Shown: positions 17,254 to 21,693 of the stretch, piece after piece
Position numbering within the stretch: the stretch's first letter is position 1
How the letters are laid out: every line of letters starts with the position of its first letter
Assembly (NCBI GenBank): GCA_002280485.1
Contig: NCED01000045.1
Coordinates: forward strand, 1 to 21,693
Reading direction: 5' to 3'
Length of the DNA: 21,693 bases
DNA from: Caulobacterales bacterium 32-69-10
GTDB lineage: Bacteria > Pseudomonadota > Alphaproteobacteria > Caulobacterales > Caulobacteraceae
Position numbers and translations under genes: made by a program
Notes under the pieces: model-generated
Database searches by the model: none
Told to the model about the DNA's origin: nothing
Seen by the model: the letters and a program-made list of their open reading frames with translations, nothing else

Positions 17254-17772
17254 CTAGCGGATAACCGCGCAGGCCACGCGCGCGCCGGCGCCGCCGATCG
17301 GCTGGGCCATGTAGTCATCAAGGTTCTCGTGGATGACCAGCGCCGAACCGTCGGCGTCTTTCAGACCCGGCCGGCCGCCTTCGCCCGAGAACGACACCAG
17401 GGCCGAAAAGATATCGGCCTTCGCCGTGCCGTCAGAGGCGGCGTAGACGTTGGGAAGGTCGCCGAAGTCCGGGCCGGCGGCGTTCAGCAGGCCGTGCGGC
17501 TTGGGCGTGGCGTGGTTGATGTGGCCGCCGGCGGCGTTGAAGGCCGCGTCGGAACAGTCGCCCTTGGCGTGGAAGTGGATGGCGTGCCAGCCGGGCTTGA
17601 GCCCCTTCAGGTCGAGGCGCACCAGCACCCCCGTGGGGCCCTCAGAAAGACGCGCCGTCCCGACGTCGGCGCCGCCGGAGCCCTTGAACGAAGCGGCGGC
17701 GTCCGCGGCCAGCGCAGGGCTGGCGACGAGAACGGCGATCAGGGAACCGGCGAGAAGCGGAAGACGAGTCAT
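17254..17772 (-). CDS. sodC: Cu/Zn superoxide dismutase, periplasmic
   Basis: A 172-residue SodC, converting superoxide to hydrogen peroxide and oxygen in the periplasm. The start is ATG 17772-17770 because GGAGG lies 4 nt upstream and a clear signal peptide follows (MTRLPLLAGSLIAVLVASPA, cut near ALA-ADA). Metal and fold motifs are all there: GWHAIHFHAKGDC, AGGHINHATPKPHG, PDFGDLPNV, ALVIHENLDDY and GARVACAVI. The conserved cysteines for the disulfide are the one after HAKGD and the one in VACAVI. The gene lies between DUF4167 and clpB, which are often close neighbours in alphaproteobacteria. Confidence 0.95.
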   Translation of the reverse strand: MTRLPLLAGSLIAVLVASPALAADAAASFKGSGGADVGTARLSEGPTGVLVRLDLKGLKPGWHAIHFHAKGDCSDAAFNAAGGHINHATPKPHGLLNAAGPDFGDLPNVYAASDGTAKADIFSALVSFSGEGGRPGLKDADGSALVIHENLDDYMAQPIGGAGARVACAVIR

Positions 17773-17857
17773 GAAACCTCCAGGACAGACGAAGAACCAA
17801 AATCCTCGCTGAGAGAGGCCATAACCCGCCATCGGGTTCCGCAGATAATCGCCCTGC

Positions 17858-18841
17858 CTAGACTTCTTCGGGCGTCTCGGCCGCCGCCGCCGCACCCTCG
17901 TCGGCGCGAGGCTTGCGGGTGCGGGTGCGGGGCGCGCGGGGCTTGGGGGCGGCCTCTTCCGCCGGAGGGGCCGGAGTGGCCGCCTGCAGGAAGGCCGGAG
18001 CGTGGCTCACGCCGCCGTCCTGAGACCGCAGAACGGAACCGGGAGTGTCGACGACGGCCGGCGCCTCGATGGCCGCAGCCTCTTCGGACCGGCCTTCGGG
18101 GCGGCGCTCGCCATAGCCGGGGCGCTCTTCGCGGCGGCTTTCGGACCGGTCCCGGCGGGGTTGGTCGTCGCGGCGGGGCTCGCGGGGCTGGTCGTCGCGG
18201 CGCGGTTCACGGGGTTGGTCGTCGCGGCGGGGACGATCCTGGTAGCCGCCCTCGCGGGGACCACGGTCGCGGTTCTCGGGGCGCTGGTCGCGGTTCTCCG
18301 GGCGCTGATCGCGATCCTGGCGGCTCTCGGGGCGATAGTCCCGGTCCTGACGGGGTTCACGATACTCCTGGCGGCCCTCGCGGACCTCCTGGCGGTCGCC
18401 GCGGTCTTCACCCTGCGAGGCCTCGCCGCCTTCGGCGGCCGAGCCCTCGGATTCTTCGCCGCCGTTCTCGTTCTCGTCTTCGAAGTCGATATCGAAGCCC
18501 GAGGCCACAGCGTCGCGGCCCATGATCTCGGAAACGGCCCGGTTGGGCTGGATGGTGCGCAGGACCCGGAAATAGTGCTCCGCGTGCTGCAGGTAGTTCT
18601 CGGCCAGCACCCGGTCGCCGCCGCTGTGGGCGTCGCGGGCGAGCTGCTGGTATTTTTCGAAGACGTGCTGGGCGTGGCCGCGAATCTTGACGTTGTCGGG
18701 GCCGTTCGAGTCGAACGCCCGGTTGACGTTATGCGGCGACTTACCGCCGCCGCCACCGCCGCCGCCCTGGCCGCCTCCGCCGCCGCCACCGCCGCTGCGG
18801 TTCCGGCCACGTTGCCGTTTCATGCCCTTGAAATCTCTCAT
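17858..18841 (-). CDS. DUF4167 protein with long charged low-complexity tail
   Basis: A 327-residue protein. The N-terminus is RG/Gly-rich (MKRQRGRNRSGG followed by two runs of eight glycines). The conserved DUF4167 core is at about residues 35-110: NRAFDSNGPDNVKIRGHAQ, VFEKYQQLARDA, NYLQHAEHYFRVLR and QPNR. The rest is disordered: an acidic stretch, then Arg/Asp/Gln/Pro repeats, then an Ala/Pro/Lys/Arg tail. The composition suggests RNA binding or condensate formation, but the function is unknown. ATG 18841 is used; ATG 18823 (MKRQRG) is possible. No clear Shine-Dalgarno precedes 18841, but a candidate leader ORF ends 6 nt before it. prmC lies upstream, as in many alphaproteobacteria. Confidence 0.88.
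   Translation of the reverse strand: MRDFKGMKRQRGRNRSGGGGGGGGQGGGGGGGGKSPHNVNRAFDSNGPDNVKIRGHAQHVFEKYQQLARDAHSGGDRVLAENYLQHAEHYFRVLRTIQPNRAVSEIMGRDAVASGFDIDFEDENENGGEESEGSAAEGGEASQGEDRGDRQEVREGRQEYREPRQDRDYRPESRQDRDQRPENRDQRPENRDRGPREGGYQDRPRRDDQPREPRRDDQPREPRRDDQPRRDRSESRREERPGYGERRPEGRSEEAAAIEAPAVVDTPGSVLRSQDGGVSHAPAFLQAATPAPPAEEAAPKPRAPRTRTRKPRADEGAAAAAETPEEV
18161..18232. repeat. 27-bp tandem repeat inside the DUF4167 gene
   Basis: Two full units (18161-18187, 18188-18214) and most of a third follow in register, encoding a repeated Arg-Arg-Asp-Asp-Gln-Pro-Arg-Glu-Pro. A 21-bp unit is also duplicated at 18271-18312, encoding Asp-Gln-Arg-Pro-Glu-Asn-Arg twice. Both keep the reading frame, so copy number could vary between strains. 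Confidence 0.85.
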
Positions 18842-18847
18842 CGTGCG

Positions 18848-19045
18848 CTAGTTTGTCTGCGGCCCGAGGCCTTGAGCGGTGCTGTTCCGCGAGCGGCTTG
18901 GCCCTTGGGTTAGGAGCGTGGAGGCCGGTTTCCCAGCTCCGCTTCCGCCGTTGCGCCTGATGCCGCGGTATTCCGGTCTCCGCCCCGTCGCCTGCGCGCT
19001 GTTGGCGCCTTCAGGCTTCGCGCCCCTCGCGTCCGGCTGATTCAC
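18848..19045 (-). CDS. Candidate 65-codon leader ORF upstream of DUF4167
   Basis: The 258-bp gap between prmC and DUF4167 contains a GTG-started ORF that fills most of it. The product is basic and polar (TGRRPEYRGIRRNGGSGAGK, then ASTLLTQGPSRSRNST). Its TAG ends 6 nt before the DUF4167 ATG, which itself lacks a good ribosome binding site, so termination-reinitiation is possible. Against it: third-position GC is less biased than in the neighbours, and only a weak GAG precedes the GTG. It could instead be a structured leader or plain non-coding DNA. Confidence 0.3.
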   Translation of the reverse strand: MNQPDARGAKPEGANSAQATGRRPEYRGIRRNGGSGAGKPASTLLTQGPSRSRNSTAQGLGPQTN

Positions 19046-19099
19046 GTCTCGGCCAAAGGCCCATCCGCGCCGGTGATTTGAGTGGAGACAGTCCCTGAT

Positions 19100-19978
19100 C
19101 TAGCGAGTCGGGGCCGGATTTCCAAGGGGTTTCTTCAAGCCTGCGATAACACGATCGCGGGTGGACAGGTCCTTGACCGTTCGCAGGGCGTCGGCGCCGG
19201 CCGCCTCGAACAGGGCCGTGACCGCCTCGGCCTGATCGTAGCCGATCTCCACCGCGAACAGGCCGCCCGGCCGCAGCACCCGCAGGATCTCCGGCGCCAG
19301 GGTGCGGTAGTGGTCGAGCCCGTCCTCGCCCCCGTCCAGGGCCAGCCGGGGGTCGTGGTCGCGCACCTCGGGGTCCAGGGTCTCGATCACCGCCTGGGCG
19401 ATGTAGGGCGGATTGGACACCACCAGATCGAAGCTGTCGTCGGCCATGCCATGGGTCCAGTCCCCATGCAGGAAGGCGGCCCTGCCCTCGAGGCCCAGGC
19501 TGGCGGCATTGTCGCGGGCCACGGCTATGGCGTCCTCGGAGATGTCGGTCCCCAGACCCGTGGCGCCGGGCCGCTCGGCCAGAATGGCCAGCAGGATGGC
19601 CCCCGAGCCGACCCCAAGGTCGAGCAGCTGGAAACGGCGGTGCTCCTCGAAGGCCGGCAGCACCACGTCGAGGATGGTCTCGGTGTCCGGCCGGGGGGTC
19701 AGCACCGCTGGGCTGACGTTCAGCATGATCTTCCAGAAGCCCTTGCGCCCGAGGATGCGCGCCACCGGCTCGCGCCGTTCGCGCCGGGCGACATAGCCGT
19801 CCAGCACCGCCTGCTGCTCGCCCGTGACGACGCGGTAGGGATCGGTGGCGATTTCGAGCCGCGACGCCCCCGTGGCCGCCTCGACCAGCAGACGGGAATC
19901 GATGACCGGGCTGTCGATCCTGGCCGCTTTCAGCCGGTCGCGGGCGCCGGTCCAGGCCTGGAGCAGGGTGAGGCTCAT
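19100..19978 (-). CDS. prmC: PrmC, peptide chain release factor glutamine N5-methyltransferase
   Basis: A complete 292-residue PrmC, which methylates the glutamine of the GGQ motif in release factors RF1 and RF2. The N-terminal helical bundle (LLQAWTGARDRLKAARIDSP, SRLLVEAATG) is followed by RREPVARILGRKGFW and TPRPDTE. The SAM-binding LLDLGVGSGAILLAIL and the catalytic NPPY (SNPPYIAQ) near residues 189-192 are intact. The C-terminus (GYDQAEAVTALFEAAG, RDRVIAGLKK) is normal. prfA is the usual upstream partner; here a MOSC gene lies upstream instead, separated by an inverted repeat. Confidence 0.96.
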   Translation of the reverse strand: MSLTLLQAWTGARDRLKAARIDSPVIDSRLLVEAATGASRLEIATDPYRVVTGEQQAVLDGYVARRERREPVARILGRKGFWKIMLNVSPAVLTPRPDTETILDVVLPAFEEHRRFQLLDLGVGSGAILLAILAERPGATGLGTDISEDAIAVARDNAASLGLEGRAAFLHGDWTHGMADDSFDLVVSNPPYIAQAVIETLDPEVRDHDPRLALDGGEDGLDHYRTLAPEILRVLRPGGLFAVEIGYDQAEAVTALFEAAGADALRTVKDLSTRDRVIAGLKKPLGNPAPTR

Positions 19979-20023
19979 GGCGGGTGGATAGACCGGCGGG
20001 CAGTCACCGCGCCATCCCTTTTT

Positions 20024-20112
20024 CCGCTCATCCCCGCGGAAGCGGGGACCCAGATCTTTGGCTGGGAGTGCGACGGTTCGAGCTGGGTCCCCGCTTCCGC
20101 GGGGATGAGCGG
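20024..20112. repeat. Perfect 30-bp inverted repeat element
   Basis: Arms at 20024-20053 and 20083-20112 are exact reverse complements (left arm begins CCGCTCATCCCCGCGG) around a 29-nt centre. It begins 1 bp after the MOSC stop on the minus strand and ends 45 bp before the prmC start. It differs in sequence from the REP family at 891 and 7429. Elements with CCCCGC...AAGCGGGGACCCAG arms are a type I recall as interspersed repeats in Caulobacterales and relatives. Confidence 0.92.
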
Positions 20113-20113
20113 G

Positions 20114-20929
20114 TTAGATGCGGATTTCGGACTTATCTCCGATCATCGGCATCACCGGCGCCTCCACCACCGCAGCCGCGTCGCCGACAGCCACCTGGCC
20201 GCCCCAGGCGACGTTGAGGTAGAGGCCGCAGTGCCGGTGGCCATAGTTGGCGTACAGGGCCGGTACGAGGTCGATGTCGCGCTCTCCCGTGGCCGGATCG
20301 ACGTGGGTGGCGGCGCAGCGGACGATCGGCTTGACCACCTGGCAGGTCGTCTCCCCCAAGGTCAGTTCCGCCCCGGCGCCGAAGCCCATCTCGGCCCAGG
20401 GCGCCCAGCCTTCGACATAGAGGTTGGCGCGGAACCGCAGGGGATCGATGGCCCGCCCCAGCCTTTCGCCCAGGTCGCGGACGCTGGCGAGGTTGATCAC
20501 CGAGACGGCCCCCCGGACATCGTCCATGAAGCGGTGGGCGCCGACGGTTTCCAACACCTTGAGGGGACCGCGCCGGTCTTCTTCGTCCACGAAGCGTGAC
20601 AGCCAGTCGGCGAAGCCCGTGCGCCCCGCTTCGTCGGCGAGGCGGCCCATGAAGGGCGGCTGGCCCTCGGCCTGAACCGTCAGCACCCCGGTCGCCTCGT
20701 CATAGGTGGTGCGGGCGCGCGCCAGGGCCGGGATGGTGGCCAAAACCGTGAACTTCATCTTGGAGATCGGCCTGGGCGCGGCCGGATCGAAGCCCGAAGG
20801 CCCGTTCTCCACCGCGTAGAGCCGGTCGCACGGAAAGTAAGCGCCGGCCTCGAGCAAGGCGGTGTCGAGCCGTTCCGGCGTGAACCCCTTGATGGGGTGG
20901 CGGTAGATGGCGTCGATGCGTCCCGGCAT
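20114..20929 (-). CDS. MOSC domain protein (YcbX-like)
   Basis: A 271-residue protein from ATG 20929-20927; the frame is open further upstream but without family similarity. The N-terminal MOSC_N barrel begins IDAIYRHPIKGFTPERLDTA, with CDRLYAVENG and ISKMKFTVL following. The MOSC domain spans about residues 125-260, with DPLRFRANLYVEG, LGETTCQVVKPIVRCAATHV and DPATGERDIDLV. The cysteine in the VKPIVRC motif is the conserved one linked to molybdenum cofactor or sulfur handling. It is likely a cytosolic molybdoenzyme, perhaps reducing N-hydroxylated compounds like YcbX, but the substrate is not readable. It is divergent from the gene at 21042. Confidence 0.88.
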   Translation of the reverse strand: MPGRIDAIYRHPIKGFTPERLDTALLEAGAYFPCDRLYAVENGPSGFDPAAPRPISKMKFTVLATIPALARARTTYDEATGVLTVQAEGQPPFMGRLADEAGRTGFADWLSRFVDEEDRRGPLKVLETVGAHRFMDDVRGAVSVINLASVRDLGERLGRAIDPLRFRANLYVEGWAPWAEMGFGAGAELTLGETTCQVVKPIVRCAATHVDPATGERDIDLVPALYANYGHRHCGLYLNVAWGGQVAVGDAAAVVEAPVMPMIGDKSEIRI

Positions 20930-21041
20930 GGTGTCCCACTGGCCTGCGCCGGATCGCTGTACAAGCGCTGCAGGACCGGCTGCGGCGACAGGGCGCAGGA
21001 CGCCTGGAACAGGGGCTGAGTTGAGGGGATTGTGCACTCTG

Positions 21042-21693
21042 ATGCGCATGCACCTGCCATGGACCAAGGCCCGCCCCGAGGCGGCGAAGACCAAGCGGTT
21101 CGCGCAAGCGCGCGGCAAGGCCGGCCGCCGAGGCCCGAGCCGTCTCGAAGCCGCCGCCTGGTTCACCATCGCCGTGACCATCCTCGCCTGGCCCGGCCGA
21201 GCGCACGGGGCGGCCGCGCGGCTTTCCGCGACGTCCGAACCCCCGCCGCCCATGCCCTGGTGGCGCAGGCTGGTCTCAAGCGGCCTGGGCGTGCCCGCCC
21301 CTTCCGAGGCCGAGATCTCGGACGCGCGCGAGCCGGGCCGCGGCCGCGCCGCTGAGCACCCGGCGCACATCCCCCTGCGCGGCTGGAAGGACATCGCCTG
21401 GCGCACCTGGGCGGAATTCAACAACGACCGGGTTCCCGCGGTGGCCGGCGGAGTCGCCTTCTTCGGCCTGCTGGCCCTGTTTCCAGCCCTGGCCGCCTTC
21501 GTCTCGCTCTACGGCCTCGTCGCCGATGTAAACGCCGTACGCGAACAGCTCGATCTCCTAGCCGGCGTCTTGCCCCGCGACGCCCTGAACTTCGTCGGCG
21601 AACAGATGCTGCGCCTGGCCGAAGGGCGCAGCGACCGGCTGGGCCTGGCTTTCCTGGCAAGCCTCGCGGTCTCCCTGTGGAGCGCGAACGCCG
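21042..21693 (+). CDS. YihY/BrkB-family membrane protein (runs off the right edge)
   Basis: The first 217 codons of a YihY/BrkB-type protein, a polytopic inner-membrane family once misnamed RNase BN. The family core starts near residue 121 with GWKDIAWRTWAEFNNDRVPA, VAGGVAFFGLLALFPALAAF, then YGLVADVNAVREQL, LAGVLPRDAL and LGLAFLASLAVSLWSANA. Before it lies an unusually long N-terminus with many Lys/Arg and one hydrophobic segment (AAAWFTIAVTILAWP, about residues 38-52). The start is ATG 21042; ATG 21048 is equally possible, and neither has a well-spaced Shine-Dalgarno. The remaining helices lie beyond the window. Confidence 0.88.
   Translation, partial: MRMHLPWTKARPEAAKTKRFAQARGKAGRRGPSRLEAAAWFTIAVTILAWPGRAHGAAARLSATSEPPPPMPWWRRLVSSGLGVPAPSEAEISDAREPGRGRAAEHPAHIPLRGWKDIAWRTWAEFNNDRVPAVAGGVAFFGLLALFPALAAFVSLYGLVADVNAVREQLDLLAGVLPRDALNFVGEQMLRLAEGRSDRLGLAFLASLAVSLWSANA

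Noticed and set aside
18002..18913. Long hydrophobic plus-strand frame opposite DUF4167, resembling a polytopic membrane protein
   Set aside because: It is the complement of an Arg/Asp/Gly-rich low-complexity gene, which automatically yields Val/Ala/Leu runs. The minus-strand DUF4167 core is a recognisable family; the plus frame is not.
19082..20599. 505-codon plus-strand frame across prmC, the inverted repeat and the MOSC gene
   Set aside because: It runs through the repeat element and is antisense to two clear genes; no domain is recognisable.

Overview
This is a GC-rich chromosomal segment of an alphaproteobacterium, most likely Caulobacterales (Caulobacter, Phenylobacterium or Brevundimonas type). 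The reasons are a clear chpT (phosphotransferase of the CckA-ChpT-CtrA cell-cycle relay), the prmC-DUF4167-clpB order typical of alphaproteobacteria, DUF3553 and COG3671-type proteins, and short inverted repeats of kinds I associate with these genomes. There is no phage, transposase, CRISPR array, tRNA or rRNA. Most of the window is ordinary core genome.

Layout. 1-1461 (minus): the 5' part of uvrC and a Nudix hydrolase, separated by a REP-like inverted repeat. 1545-3507 (plus): a tightly packed run of a 26-residue membrane microprotein, a pteridine-reductase-like SDR, folB, a COG3671/DUF4870-like membrane protein and a small GNAT-like protein. 3851-4885 (plus): a secreted SleB-like protein that lacks the catalytic half of its domain. 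4887-5084 (minus): a small hydrophilic protein. 5141-8513 (minus): the de novo NAD operon nadA-nadB-nadC. nadC is intact, but nadA and nadB each have an internal deletion with a frameshift. Two matching palindromic operator candidates lie upstream of nadA. 8667-11743 (minus): chpT, a short CheA-like kinase without a CheW domain, a CheY-like receiver and cheR. 11810-14494: DUF3553 (plus), a two-helix membrane protein (minus), an M23 peptidase (plus) and a Gly/Tyr-rich secreted protein (plus) ending in a clear terminator. 14569-19978 (minus): prmC, a possible leader ORF, DUF4167, sodC and clpB. 20024-20112: a perfect 30-bp inverted repeat. 20114-20929 (minus): a MOSC protein. 21042 to the right edge (plus): a YihY/BrkB-like membrane protein.

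Working together. The folate genes pair pteridine reduction with dihydroneopterin aldolase. nadA-B-C would make nicotinate mononucleotide from aspartate if intact. The chpT cluster joins a cell-cycle phosphotransferase to chemotaxis-type signalling parts. clpB, prmC and sodC are stress and translation housekeeping functions.

The most unusual signal is that three genes within about 3.9 kb (SleB-like, nadB, nadA) have each lost one internal block carrying conserved catalytic or cofactor residues, while the other genes in the window look intact. Either the assembly dropped three blocks here or the organism is losing these functions. The sequence alone cannot decide. I see no convincing wholly new system. 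The best leads for new biology are the operator pair at nadA, the compact CheA-like/ChpT cluster, the 26-residue microprotein, and the leader ORF that ends 6 nt before DUF4167.
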